DNA from: Cyanobacteria bacterium FACHB-502
GTDB lineage: Bacteria > Cyanobacteriota > Cyanobacteriia > Elainellales > Elainellaceae
DNA length: 64,000 nucleotides
Direction: 5' to 3'
NCBI GenBank assembly: GCA_014695325.1
Contig: JACJNZ010000022.1
Location: 1 to 64,000 of the forward strand
The notes under the pieces are model-generated. The model worked only from the letters and a program-made list of their open reading frames with translations, had not been told where the DNA came from and did no database searches. The translations under genes were made by a program, and so were the position numbers. The first letter of the stretch is position 1. Each line of letters starts with the position of its first letter. Positions 1-8,742 of the stretch are shown piece after piece.

Positions 1-220
1 TAATCTCAAGTCGTCTTTGCTCTCTTGAATGTTGATTTTGCAAACGCCAACCATACTCGTTAGCCCTCAATTCTCCTCCTCCCATCTGTAGCATATAAAA
101 ATTGAATCGGTATTAGCATTCTCCTGAACATGCACGTTATGATCCGCGTAGGACGATGAGTTAAAAAAGCTCTCACCGTCTATGTTTCATCTGCTAAGCC
201 ACTAAGGAATATTCTGCTCT

Positions 221-1087
221 ATGGTCTTCAAGGAGCGTCAACCCCGCGCCAAAGGTGTTATCGAAGCCGTTTACTCTGAAGGAAGAACTGTTTCACATCG
301 CCTGTTAGAACTTCATCTTTACCCCGGAAATCAGTGCAACCGCGACTGTGATTTTTGTACGGTATTCGGAACACCGAAGGGATGGTATCACGATTACACG
401 ATCGATCATTTAGAGGCGGCTTTACGAACGATCGTGCTCACTCCTGAGGGAACGCTGAAGTTTTTTGGCGGGGAACCGACGCTGCATCCCGAAAATGTGA
501 TTTGGGCGATCGGCTATTTACGGCAAAGAGAATTTCAGGGATCGATCGTGATTTATTCCAACGGAATTCAGGCAGAACGGCTGCTGCAAATCCTCCAGTC
601 TGATCCGCTCAACTGCACGACTGCCTCGCTCAACTACTCGATCGCCACCGGAGACGGCGCACTGCAAATGCCGCGCAAATCGCTAGACCTGCTAGAGACA
701 TACGAGAAAGCGCATCCAGGCACGATCGCGATCGGTCATCCCGACATCGTGGATTCCGGGCGCGGCGTTGATCCGTTTACCGGGGAGGCCAGTCGCCCCA
801 AGGTGAACTCCCGCTGTCCCCACTGCTATCCGGTGCTGACTAGCGAAGGCAAATTTCATGCCTGCCCATTTGCGATCGAAAACCAATCCGCTCATTTTCA
901 GCTTGGCGATATTCACACCGATACCGCGATTGTGACCCAAAACTTTCGCGCCTTTTTCGACTGGCTCGATACTGTTCACGAACCCTACGCCGTTCAGCAC
1001 GAACTCCCTGCCTGCACCGTTTGCTGGAAGCATTTAGACCAATTACCCGTGCCAGACGATTACCGTTCTGTTTCCTGTGCTAGCTAA
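221..1087 (+). CDS. Radical SAM protein of unknown substrate
   Basis: The 288-residue protein has the radical SAM cluster motif CNRDCDFC (Cys39, Cys43, Cys46), which binds a 4Fe-4S cluster that cleaves S-adenosylmethionine, and a GGEP motif at residues 83-86 typical of SAM binding. A second cysteine-rich region follows: Cys199, Cys202, Cys215, Cys265 and Cys268, in CxxC spacings that could hold an auxiliary cluster, as in SPASM/twitch enzymes. At 288 residues it is shorter than most SPASM proteins. It sits alone, with no precursor peptide or partner gene next to it, so the substrate cannot be inferred. The ATG start is preceded by about 200 bases in which I see no gene. Family assignment is firm; function is unknown. 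Confidence 0.85.
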   Translation: MVFKERQPRAKGVIEAVYSEGRTVSHRLLELHLYPGNQCNRDCDFCTVFGTPKGWYHDYTIDHLEAALRTIVLTPEGTLKFFGGEPTLHPENVIWAIGYLRQREFQGSIVIYSNGIQAERLLQILQSDPLNCTTASLNYSIATGDGALQMPRKSLDLLETYEKAHPGTIAIGHPDIVDSGRGVDPFTGEASRPKVNSRCPHCYPVLTSEGKFHACPFAIENQSAHFQLGDIHTDTAIVTQNFRAFFDWLDTVHEPYAVQHELPACTVCWKHLDQLPVPDDYRSVSCAS

Positions 1088-1238
1088 TATGCCAGGACGA
1101 TGAATGCCTGATCGCACTAAAGCTTGATGGACTATCAATAAAGCTTCTGTCAAATGGAGGATATTTCGTCAGCCAACTGCACACCTCCAGTTTTGATCTG
1201 CTAGCGTAGGATTGTAGTGGTGTAGTCAGAGAATTATC

Positions 1239-2561
1239 GTGTCTGCTAAACGTGCGATCGTTCTAACCAGCTTGATGTCCTCGCTGCTTGCTCTGGGTGC
1301 TTGCTCGAATAGCCCCTGGGCGCAGTCTTTAGAGCGATCGATCGCGGCTGATCCCCGACTGCAATCTAGCCCAACGGCTTCCCCAGAAACAGAGGGGACT
1401 CAAACCCAGTTTCCGGCTGATTTTCCTGCCGAAATTCCCCGCTATCCACAGGCTCAGCTTGTGCAGGCAACTCCTGGAAGCGGATTGAATAGCTCCACAC
1501 AGACTCAATGGGCAGCTCCCAGCTCAACCGATCAAGTGCAGCAGTTTTACCAGACCGAACTGAGCCAAAATAGATGGCAGCTCACTCAACCTGCAACCCC
1601 CGGACAGCCTCTTGTTGCAACTAAAGACGGGCTCCAGGCAATTGTTACGATTCAGCCTGCAATTGATCCATCCCGCACACTTTTCTCGATCGCCTATCAG
1701 TTTAGCGATACGGCTCAAGCCAATTCCCCATCCAGCCCCACCGCAACGAATTCTCCGGGTGCTGTCTCTCAACCCGGCGATCCTGACTTTATTGGTCCTG
1801 TGCTGCCCGGAAACTCGGCTGCCCGATCGCCAAACCCCTCGACTTCAGCCGCCGCGACTGCGTTTACCGATCTGGATCAGGCTCCTGATGGGCTGCGATC
1901 GTACATTGTGGATCTAGAGCAGCTGAACGCGCTGCCGCTTCGGGGAACCAATGCTGCCCCAGCGGGCGCAAACGAATTTAAGCCCAATCAGGCAATTACC
2001 CGCCGCGAATATGCGCGATGGCTACTGACAACGAATAATTTGCTTTATGTCAATCAAGCCTCGCGTCAGATCCGGGCAGCTTCACTCACCGAGCAGGCTG
2101 CCTTTCAGGATGTCAAATCGACCGACCCGGACTTCGGTGCAATTCAAGCTCTGGCAAATGCAGGGTTAATTCCCAGTCCCCTGTCAGGCAGCAGCACAAC
2201 CGTCACCTTCCGCCCGGATGCCCCCCTGACGCGCGAAGATTTGATTTTCTGGAAAGTGCCGATCGACACCCGCCAGCCGCTTCCTAATGCCTCGATCGAC
2301 GCAGTGCAGCAAACTTGGGGCTTTCAAGATACCGCCCGCATCGCGCCCCCGGCTCTCAAGGCAGTGCTGGCAGATTTTCAAAATGGCGATCAGTCCAATA
2401 TCCGGCGCGCATTTGGCTATACCACCCTGTTTCAACCGCAAAAGGCAGTGAGCCGAGCCGAAGCCGCTGCTGTATTGTGGCAATTTGGCACGTCTACGGA
2501 TAGCGTGACGGCAAAAGATGCACTTCAGAGCGGTACGAAGCCTGCACCTACTGGACCCTAA
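1239..2561 (+). CDS. SLH-domain lipoprotein
   Basis: The start is GTG. A lipoprotein signal peptide ends in the lipobox LALGAC, which puts the lipidated cysteine at residue 22, so the protein should be anchored in a membrane facing the periplasm. Residues about 30-200 are rich in Pro, Ser, Thr and Gln and include a small globular segment. The C-terminal half holds three S-layer-homology-like repeats, beginning near FTDLDQ, FQDVKS and FQDTAR. SLH domains bind peptidoglycan or its attached polymers, so the protein probably links membrane and cell wall. There is no C-terminal porin barrel, so it is not an OprB/Slr1841-type SLH porin. The exact role is unknown. Confidence 0.8.
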   Translation: MSAKRAIVLTSLMSSLLALGACSNSPWAQSLERSIAADPRLQSSPTASPETEGTQTQFPADFPAEIPRYPQAQLVQATPGSGLNSSTQTQWAAPSSTDQVQQFYQTELSQNRWQLTQPATPGQPLVATKDGLQAIVTIQPAIDPSRTLFSIAYQFSDTAQANSPSSPTATNSPGAVSQPGDPDFIGPVLPGNSAARSPNPSTSAAATAFTDLDQAPDGLRSYIVDLEQLNALPLRGTNAAPAGANEFKPNQAITRREYARWLLTTNNLLYVNQASRQIRAASLTEQAAFQDVKSTDPDFGAIQALANAGLIPSPLSGSSTTVTFRPDAPLTREDLIFWKVPIDTRQPLPNASIDAVQQTWGFQDTARIAPPALKAVLADFQNGDQSNIRRAFGYTTLFQPQKAVSRAEAAAVLWQFGTSTDSVTAKDALQSGTKPAPTGP

Positions 2562-2590
2562 TCGGAACCAGGAATGGTATGATTTTCCTT

Positions 2591-2672
2591 AAGCTAGGGG
2601 TGCCTGATTCTGCGTCAGGCTGAGACTATACCCTCGGAACCTGAGACTGGGTAATGCCAGCGTAGGAAAGCG
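2591..2672 (+). promoter_or_regulatory. TPP riboswitch (THI element)
   Basis: All conserved parts of the thiamine pyrophosphate aptamer are present in order: AGGGGTGCC, the GGCTGAGA box, ACCC, GGAACCTGA, then CTGGGTAATGCCAGCGTAGG. The aptamer is on the plus strand about 160 bases upstream of the symporter at 2830. I see no clear intrinsic terminator between it and the gene, so control could act at translation initiation or through a structure I could not resolve. By analogy with the class, TPP binding should reduce expression of the downstream transporter. Confidence 0.96.
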
Positions 2673-2829
2673 TTGATTGCGGTCACTTGCACCAAAACCG
2701 ACGGGCGATCGATCCAACCTGATGACGGGCTGTGTGGATTTTCTGCACGGTCATAGAGCGATCGTCAAAACGAGGTCATTTCTCATTTCAACCCTCAGCT
2801 TGAATGGCTCAAGTTAGGGGAATTTTTCC

Positions 2830-4329
2830 ATGACAGTTGAAGCGATCGGATTAATGGTGCTGCTGGTGACGGCGGGTGGCTTTGCGCTGCTCGGATTGAT
2901 CCATGCCAGTCAGCAAACGATTAACTTAGAAGAATATTTGATTAGCCGCAATCGATTTGGAAGCTGGTTGGCGTTTGCCACGATTCTGGCATCTGCGATG
3001 GGCGTGTGGATTTTGTTTAGCCTGCCAGAAGTCGGCGCAACGAGTGGCATCGCCGGAATCATAGGCTATGGCATCGGGCAAGCGGCTCCGGCAGCAATCA
3101 TTTCGCTGATTGGTCCTCGAATTCGCAAGCTGATGCCCCACGGACACTCGCTGAATGAATATGTGCTGTATCGGTTCGGCAATGCCATGTACGGGCTGAC
3201 ACTGGCGATCATTCTATTTTATATGTTCATTTTTCTCTCGGCTGAGCTGACCGGAATTGCCAAAGCGGTGCAGATTATTGCAGATGTGCCCCTGATCTGG
3301 ACTGCGCTCGTGGTAATCACAGCGACGTTTCTATACACAACCTATGGCGGAATGGGGGCAACCGTGTTTACCGATGCGGTTCAGTTGGTCGTGATTGTGC
3401 CGCTGCTTGTGGTATGTGCAGCAGTAGCGATCGTCTCCCTGAATGGATTGGGGGCTGCACTTCAGCCAATTCAAATCAACACGCCCGAACTGCTGTCGCT
3501 GGGAAATCTGCCCGGCATTAAATTCGGCGCAACGCTGATTATTGCGATTATTGCCGCCGAAATGTTTAACCAAACCAACTGGCAGCGCATCTACGCTTGC
3601 CGCACGAATGCCACCGTGACTCGCGCTTTTTTTGGCGCAGCTCTAGGCACGCTGCCGATGCTGTGGATCGCAGGCGGTTTGGGTTTGCTTGCCAGTCAGT
3701 TTGGCTTTACCGACGATCGCGCCTTTTTCTCGCTGATAGAGCGGCTAGAGTTACCTGTCTGGTTCCTCATGGGTGTGCTGGTGCTGGCACTGGCGTTGGT
3801 GATGAGTACTATGTCTTCGCTGCTAAACGCCGTTGCCAGTCTGTTCACAGTGGATCTGATGCGGCTGATGCCCCACTTGCAAACCAGCGGCTTATTGCGT
3901 GCCTCGCGTCTGATCACCGTAGCGATCGGGCTTCCGGCGATCGTCATTGCGGCTCAGGGCTTTAATGTGCTGTATCTGTTTTTGCTGGCTGATCTGGTTT
4001 GCGCGGGAGCCGTTTTCCCCGTGATTTACGGGCTCTATGCTCGCCAGATCACCGGAATGATTGCGTTCTGGAGTGCAGTCATCGGCATTGCTGCCGGAGC
4101 CTTGTTCTTTCCCAAACCAGATTTCACTGCCTGGACTTCCCTGCCTTTTGCAGGCGATTTGCTGGTAAGCTTTATCGTCCCCGTGATTGTCTCTGCTGGG
4201 ATTGTGCTGGCTTGGACAACGATCGCCGCCCGTCAGGGTCACTCACGCCTGTTTGATTTCTCGATTTTGCAAACCCAGATTCAGCTTTATAGCGATCGAG
4301 TGGAGGCAGTACGGGAGATGATGGAATAA
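2830..4329 (+). CDS. Sodium:solute symporter (SSS family), probable thiamine-related transporter
   Basis: This 499-residue integral membrane protein has about 13 hydrophobic segments along its whole length and the layout of the sodium:solute symporter family (SSS; LeuT fold). A signature-like stretch is TYGGMGATVFTDAVQ near residues 175-190. These proteins use the sodium gradient to import small solutes. The substrate is suggested by context: a TPP riboswitch lies directly upstream, and TPP-controlled SSS transporters (the proposed ThiV group) are thought to import thiamine or a pyrimidine/thiazole precursor. The family is clear; the substrate is inferred only from the riboswitch. No thi biosynthesis gene is adjacent. 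Confidence 0.87.
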   Translation: MTVEAIGLMVLLVTAGGFALLGLIHASQQTINLEEYLISRNRFGSWLAFATILASAMGVWILFSLPEVGATSGIAGIIGYGIGQAAPAAIISLIGPRIRKLMPHGHSLNEYVLYRFGNAMYGLTLAIILFYMFIFLSAELTGIAKAVQIIADVPLIWTALVVITATFLYTTYGGMGATVFTDAVQLVVIVPLLVVCAAVAIVSLNGLGAALQPIQINTPELLSLGNLPGIKFGATLIIAIIAAEMFNQTNWQRIYACRTNATVTRAFFGAALGTLPMLWIAGGLGLLASQFGFTDDRAFFSLIERLELPVWFLMGVLVLALALVMSTMSSLLNAVASLFTVDLMRLMPHLQTSGLLRASRLITVAIGLPAIVIAAQGFNVLYLFLLADLVCAGAVFPVIYGLYARQITGMIAFWSAVIGIAAGALFFPKPDFTAWTSLPFAGDLLVSFIVPVIVSAGIVLAWTTIAARQGHSRLFDFSILQTQIQLYSDRVEAVREMME

Positions 4330-4380
4330 GGTTTACAGAGTCGCGCTAGACCCATTAAGAAGCATCAGAGCAGAGCAATT

Positions 4381-4475
4381 GAGGGCTGTTTGAATAGCGT
4401 TAATTGTCCTACACCGCCCCCTAAATCCCCCAAATTGTGGGACTTTGAGACCGCTATCGCTTTTCAAACATCCTC
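4381..4475. repeat. MITE-like element with imperfect terminal inverted repeats
   Basis: The 95-base element starts with GAGGGCTGTTTGAATAGCG and ends with CGCTTTTCAAACATCCTC, which reads GAGGATGTTTGAAAAGCG on the other strand, so the ends are imperfect inverted repeats of about 18 bases. The centre carries a run of C (CCGCCCCCTAAATCCCCC) that is inverted relative to the related copy near 40.6 kb. It has no coding capacity. Related sequences occur near 8.7, 35.1 and 40.6 kb. Confidence 0.55.
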
Positions 4476-4516
4476 TAAGATAGGAAATACGTTTGTTACA
4501 GATAGGGCAACAGCCG

Positions 4517-4777
4517 ATGCCGCGTTACAATCCCTTCAGCCTCCAGCTCCAAGTCAGCCGTATGTTTGAGCAGGGGCAATCCTTTTTTGCCACGACTAGA
4601 GTGCAGGACTGGCTGCGTCAGCGCAACGAAGACCCTAACCAGTATGAAGTGATTTTTCACGAGCGACCTGCTCCGGCAGATTCGGGGTTGATTAAGGCGA
4701 TCGAAATTCAGCTCAAGCGCAAAGACGGTCAGCCGATCGATCCCTTTTTGCAGAAAGAGCTAAATGAGTGGGGTTAA
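4517..4777 (+). CDS. Small conserved-type hypothetical protein
   Basis: This short protein of about 86 residues, starting MPRYNPF, is mixed hydrophilic with no signal peptide or membrane segment. A TTG at 4493 would add eight residues, but the ATG at 4517 looks more natural. The composition (YEVIFHERP, IEIQLKRKDG) is that of a folded soluble protein and not of a shadow frame. The MITE-like element lies just upstream. The gene is convergent with the MBOAT gene, with 12 bases between the two stops. I do not recognise a family and propose no function. Confidence 0.6.
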   Translation: MPRYNPFSLQLQVSRMFEQGQSFFATTRVQDWLRQRNEDPNQYEVIFHERPAPADSGLIKAIEIQLKRKDGQPIDPFLQKELNEWG

Positions 4778-4789
4778 CCAGCCACCCAT

Positions 4790-6310
4790 CTAAAAATCGA
4801 AGTAAATATAGGGCTGGCTCTCATTGGGGGCAAGTAGCCACGCCGCAAACAGACAGAGTGGAACCAGCATGAGTTTGACGGCCCAGTTGAGCTGAAGCTT
4901 CAAGCCGCGATAAAACAGATAGGCAATACCCATTCCGACAACGATCGCCCAGAGTAGTAAGGCAAGGTGAAGGCGATCGATTTGCAACGTTTCGACATAT
5001 ACCTTTTGGGCAAACTGAATGTCGCCTGCATGCCCAAATAGCCGCGAAATTACCAGCCCAGAATCTTTCAGGTTGGGCAGTCGGAAGAAAATCCAGGTGG
5101 TAAACACCATGAGCTGTGTCATCGTCCAGGCAGACAAGATGCCCGGAACGGTTTTCCAGAAGATGCCGAGCCAGTGCCACTGCTTGGACAACGCATCGGT
5201 GAGGCGATGAACCACCAGTGCCAGCCCGTGAAAACAGCCCCAAACGATGAAGCCCCAGGCGGCTCCGTGCCAGATGCCGGCTAGCAGCATGACAATAATC
5301 AGGTTCAAGCAAGTGCGGGCAATGCCCTGACGCGATCCGCCAAGCGGGAAATAAAGGTAATTTCGCAGCCAGTCGCCTAGCGTGATGTGCCAGCGTCGCC
5401 AAAAGTCAGCAATGCTCGTGCAAAAGTAGGGAAAGTCAAAGTTTTGCGGTAGCTCGATACCCATCAGCAGGGCACTGCCACGTGCCACATCCACATAGCC
5501 GCTGAAGTCGAGATAAAGCTGTAGTCCATAGGCAAATGTTGCCAGCCACAAATCGCCGCTTCCTGCGCGTTCGATATTGCCAAAAATCAAGCCAACGATC
5601 GTCCCCAAATGATCTGCCAGCAAGAGTTTTTTTACCGCGCCCGACGCAATCAGCCATAGCCCCTCTGCCATTTGGCTCGGCATCGGAAACCGCAGGGTTT
5701 GAAGCTGAGCCGCAAACGGATGAAAGCGGGTAATCGGACCCGAAATAAACTTGGCAAAAAACAGCTTATACGTCGCAAATTTCAAAAAATCATGGGTGGC
5801 AGGCGCACCCCGGTAGACATCTACCAGATAGGCAATGCACTCAAAGCTAAAAAAGCTAATCCCCAACGGCGCAATAATATTCGTTTTTACCCAGTCTGCC
5901 TGTGCTGGTGCCCCGGTCGCTCCTAATGCGCCAACGGACTCCAGCACAAACGGCACATACTTAAAGCCCAGCAGCAAGAGCAGATTCAAACTAATGCCCA
6001 CCCAGAGCAGCTTCAGCCGTCGCTGGTTCCAATCCTGCTGAGCAAACTGCCACTCGTCATCGTCTACCCGCCAGTCCATCGGTGCGCCGATCGCCCGCCC
6101 GATATAAAACGTAATGCCCGTCAACATTAGCAGCAGCGGCACATACTGAATTTGCAGCGAACTGTAAAACACCAGACTGGCAATCAGGATCACCCAGAGC
6201 TGAAACGATCGCTTCCCGGTTGTTTCAGAGTGCCCTAAAGGGACAACCGCCCAGAACACTCCCAACGTACTCAGCAAAAACAAACCGTAGGTAATTGAGA
6301 GAAAAGACAT
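4790..6310 (-). CDS. MBOAT-family O-acyltransferase (AlgI-like)
   Basis: This 506-residue polytopic membrane protein has the MBOAT hallmarks: the DFSGYVDVARG and DFWRRWHITL segments, then the active-site-histidine motif WHGAAWGF. AlgI/PatA-type MBOATs move acetyl groups across the membrane to a periplasmic SGNH-type partner, which O-acetylates an exopolysaccharide or peptidoglycan. The plausible partner here is the DUF1574/SGNH-like protein at 15787, which is not adjacent. The gene is read on the minus strand and follows the lipid-A-disaccharide-synthase-related gene in the same direction, about 120 bases downstream across a heptamer repeat. The polymer substrate is unknown. Confidence 0.9.
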   Translation of the reverse strand: MSFLSITYGLFLLSTLGVFWAVVPLGHSETTGKRSFQLWVILIASLVFYSSLQIQYVPLLLMLTGITFYIGRAIGAPMDWRVDDDEWQFAQQDWNQRRLKLLWVGISLNLLLLLGFKYVPFVLESVGALGATGAPAQADWVKTNIIAPLGISFFSFECIAYLVDVYRGAPATHDFLKFATYKLFFAKFISGPITRFHPFAAQLQTLRFPMPSQMAEGLWLIASGAVKKLLLADHLGTIVGLIFGNIERAGSGDLWLATFAYGLQLYLDFSGYVDVARGSALLMGIELPQNFDFPYFCTSIADFWRRWHITLGDWLRNYLYFPLGGSRQGIARTCLNLIIVMLLAGIWHGAAWGFIVWGCFHGLALVVHRLTDALSKQWHWLGIFWKTVPGILSAWTMTQLMVFTTWIFFRLPNLKDSGLVISRLFGHAGDIQFAQKVYVETLQIDRLHLALLLWAIVVGMGIAYLFYRGLKLQLNWAVKLMLVPLCLFAAWLLAPNESQPYIYFDF

Positions 6311-6358
6311 AGCGACGACTCAGGGGATGCAGCAGTTCGGTTGCATGATACCAAAGGT

Positions 6359-6393
6359 AATTCGGAATTGGTAATTTGCAATTCGTAATTGTC
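6359..6393. repeat. Heptamer tandem repeat (STRR type), AATTNNN x5
   Basis: Five successive 7-base units (AATTCGG, AATTGGT, AATTTGC, AATTCGT, AATTGTC) lie in the gap between two minus-strand genes. This matches the short tandemly repeated heptamers long known in cyanobacteria. It is noncoding here. Confidence 0.7.
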
Positions 6394-6433
6394 AGACCAT
6401 TTGGAAGGTTGGGAACTTGCGACGGAGAAGGCT

Positions 6434-7732
6434 TCAATTCCGCATTCCGTATTCCGCATTCTGCATGATTTCTTCTCGCACAATGCCCGCCAATCGCTCT
6501 GCCGCGCCTGGTTTCCCCCGTACCTGCCGCAATCGATCGCGCATATGCGACAGCTTCTCAGGATGGTCGAGCAAATCTAACACCTCCTGAGCGATCGGCT
6601 GGGGCTGAAGTTGTCCGACCCGCTCCGGCACAATTTCCTCTCCCGCCCAGATGTTGGGCCATGCCAGCAATCGCTTTTTCCGTAAAAACCAGCCGTTGAT
6701 TAGCATTGCCATCATTGAGCCGACTCCCGGAAGGTTCACGAGTAATCCTGGAATGCCATCCCATGCCCGCATTGCATCAAGCTGCTGAGTCGGAATCACC
6801 ACGATCATGGGCACTGCCAGCGAACCCAGTTCTGCCGTATTTGCTCCGATTGTGGTCAGGCACAAATCGCACTGCGCCAGCACCTCATAAGCAGGAAAGT
6901 CGGTTTGGAGGGCGATCGACAAGCCCCGATCGGTTTCTAGAAAAAACTGCTCCCCTTCCTGCCTCAGCCGTGCCGTTCCTTTCCTAAAATACTGGCTCAC
7001 TAGGTTCTGCTCCGGATCGGCGAACTTTGCCAAAGTCTTGACATCCAGCGTTGGTGCAACCGGAATCACAAACCTGACCTCTGGACGCTCCCGCCAAACC
7101 TCCTCCGCGATCGCCAGACCAAGCGGCACGCCCTGAGCCAACTTCGCCGCCTTCGATCCCGGCAACAGCCCAATCAACGGTTTTCTCCCTCCTACTTCTC
7201 TATTCCCTTCTGCCCATTCCCCTGCCTCCGCCATTAAATCTCCCACTACGATCGCCTTCTCCCGATACTGCGGCGGCATTCGATCGATCAATTCCGGTTT
7301 CATCACCCCAAAGCGATCGATCCAGCGATGCCAGCGCGTGTCCCATTCGCCATAAATCACAGTCTGGTAGCCGAGCCACCTGCCGATGATGACGGGAAAA
7401 ACTTGATCGCCGCCCAGAAACAGCACTACGCCGCGATCGTGCCAATCCCAGGAGCTCGCAGTTTTACCCCACAGCAGAAACGGAAAGAAATGCTCTGCGC
7501 CCTGGACGCGATCGATTTCCGGGTAAGACTGGGCGATTTGAACTTCTTTGCCGCTGGCGTTAGGGCAGGGTGATAAAACGAGGGAAATCCGAATCTGCTG
7601 ATGATCTGAGTTCGTTTCCTCGGTCGGGCGATCGTGACCAAACTGCTGACGCAAGGCTTTGACGACAGGACGCACCCAGGTTGTGATCTCGCCCGGCCCG
7701 TTCGACAAAATCAGAATATCCACAGGAGCCAT
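6434..7732 (-). CDS. Lipid-A-disaccharide synthase-related protein
   Basis: About 432 residues from the ATG at 7732 (MAPVDILILSNGPGE); the frame stays open upstream to 7867, but that extension looks like translated leader. The fold is that of GT-B glycosyltransferases related to LpxB, with the N-terminal SNGPGEITTWVRPV segment and the C-terminal TTIGANTAELGSL motif that resembles the nucleotide-sugar site. It belongs to a separate cyanobacterial LpxB-like family whose substrate is not established. Two features are odd: the last nine residues (QNAEYGMRN) are encoded by a heptamer repeat, and a short polar insert near residues 155-170 is encoded by a pyrimidine-rich tract, suggesting repeat expansion into the gene. 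Confidence 0.85.
   Translation of the reverse strand: MAPVDILILSNGPGEITTWVRPVVKALRQQFGHDRPTEETNSDHQQIRISLVLSPCPNASGKEVQIAQSYPEIDRVQGAEHFFPFLLWGKTASSWDWHDRGVVLFLGGDQVFPVIIGRWLGYQTVIYGEWDTRWHRWIDRFGVMKPELIDRMPPQYREKAIVVGDLMAEAGEWAEGNREVGGRKPLIGLLPGSKAAKLAQGVPLGLAIAEEVWRERPEVRFVIPVAPTLDVKTLAKFADPEQNLVSQYFRKGTARLRQEGEQFFLETDRGLSIALQTDFPAYEVLAQCDLCLTTIGANTAELGSLAVPMIVVIPTQQLDAMRAWDGIPGLLVNLPGVGSMMAMLINGWFLRKKRLLAWPNIWAGEEIVPERVGQLQPQPIAQEVLDLLDHPEKLSHMRDRLRQVRGKPGAAERLAGIVREEIMQNAEYGMRN
6437..6464. repeat. Heptamer tandem repeat (STRR type) inside a gene end
   Basis: Four 7-base units (ATTCCGC, ATTCCGT, ATTCCGC, ATTCTGC) run directly up to the stop codon of the minus-strand LpxB-like gene. They encode its last nine residues, so the repeat has replaced or extended the native C-terminus. 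Confidence 0.8.
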
Positions 7733-7996
7733 AGGAAACAGCGGAAATAAAAGATACAGCGGATAATTTGACAGAGAGCAATTATTCCGAAAGAAAAACT
7801 GCATTGCAAGTGTTTTGCTAAACGGACTGCCATTGATGTAACTAATTCTCTGGACAGTCGGTATCAAATAAACGTTCGGTACACTTCAGTGTATTCCACA
7901 TCGAATTGCAACGGGGTTTGACAAATCTCGAATTTTCCACAATAGAGACAAACAGGGCAGGAAGCTATGATTTGAGCAACCGATGAGAGAAATCCA

Positions 7997-8413
7997 ATGA
8001 ATAACAAAGCCAAACTTCTAATTGCTCTGACCGCTACCGCTGCTGGTATTTTTGGTACTGCTTCTAATGCATTCGCAGGTGAAGGTGGTGCTGCGGGTGC
8101 TGCCGCCTTCCGAGTCGAGGGTGGTGCAGTAACGGGTGTTGCGGTGGCTGCCTCTGTGGGTAAGCAAGATGCGTTCGCGGGTGCGTTCAATGATATTGGT
8201 GCAAACATGAACTCAGCAATGGCTTTGGGTTCTGCGGGTGTGATCACAATGACCACATTGAACGCAACGTCTCTTGCGTCAGTTAATTCCGCTGCGGATA
8301 CGCAGCTGGGCACCGCACAAGCAAACGAGCTAGACACCTATCGTGTCAACATCAACGCTGTTCCTACTGGCACAGTTGCTGACTTCGATACTCCTGCTGC
8401 TGGTGGAGTATAA
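7997..8413 (+). CDS. Small secreted Ala/Gly-rich protein
   Basis: This 138-residue protein has a clean Sec signal peptide: lysines at residues 4 and 6, a hydrophobic core (LLIALTATAAGIFG), and a likely cut after SNAFA at residue 27. The mature part of about 110 residues is rich in Ala, Gly, Val and Thr, has no cysteine, and has an alternating pattern that fits a beta-rich or fibrous exported protein. An intrinsic terminator follows at 8453. I do not recognise the family. Presence in the periplasm or outside is inferred from the signal peptide only. Confidence 0.7.
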   Translation: MNNKAKLLIALTATAAGIFGTASNAFAGEGGAAGAAAFRVEGGAVTGVAVAASVGKQDAFAGAFNDIGANMNSAMALGSAGVITMTTLNATSLASVNSAADTQLGTAQANELDTYRVNINAVPTGTVADFDTPAAGGV

Positions 8414-8452
8414 CCTGTCCGTAATTTTAAGTTAATCACATAACTTGTTTTT

Positions 8453-8481
8453 GGAGATGCACTCAGTGTGTCTCCATTTTT
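8453..8481 (+). terminator. Rho-independent terminator of the small secreted protein gene
   Basis: GGAGATGCAC, loop TCA, GTGTGTCTCC forms a 10-pair hairpin with two wobble pairs, and is followed by ATTTTT. It lies 40 bases after the stop codon at 8413. Confidence 0.75.
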
Positions 8482-8742
8482 AATGAGCATTTTCAAGTGG
8501 CATGAAACAATATATCCGGCAGGAGAAGCCCCACTGAAATCCATTTTTTGCTGGGATATAGACAACGTTTGTAGAGGATGCTTTAGAGGTAGCAAACGTA
8601 CTGCATTTGCCCCCCAGCCTCCCAATTCTGGGCGACTTCCGCTCCAGCTTCCGTTGGAATCCTTTCAAAGTCTCTAAAGTTGGGGGTCAGGAAGGGAAAT
8701 GGAGGGGGCGGTTTGAGTCGCAACTGGCAGATTTGAAATATC
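8482..8742. repeat. Intergenic region with a dispersed G-rich repeat
   Basis: No convincing gene. The right half (about 8694-8744) carries GGAGGGGGCGGTTTGAGTCG and ends in TTTGAAATATCCT. This matches, with differences, the sequence at 40589-40635 and the inverted core of the 4381 element, so it is another copy of the same dispersed family. It reaches the stop codon of the 940-residue minus-strand gene. The left end (GAGGATGCTTT near 8575) may be the other terminus, but the match is weak. Confidence 0.45.
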
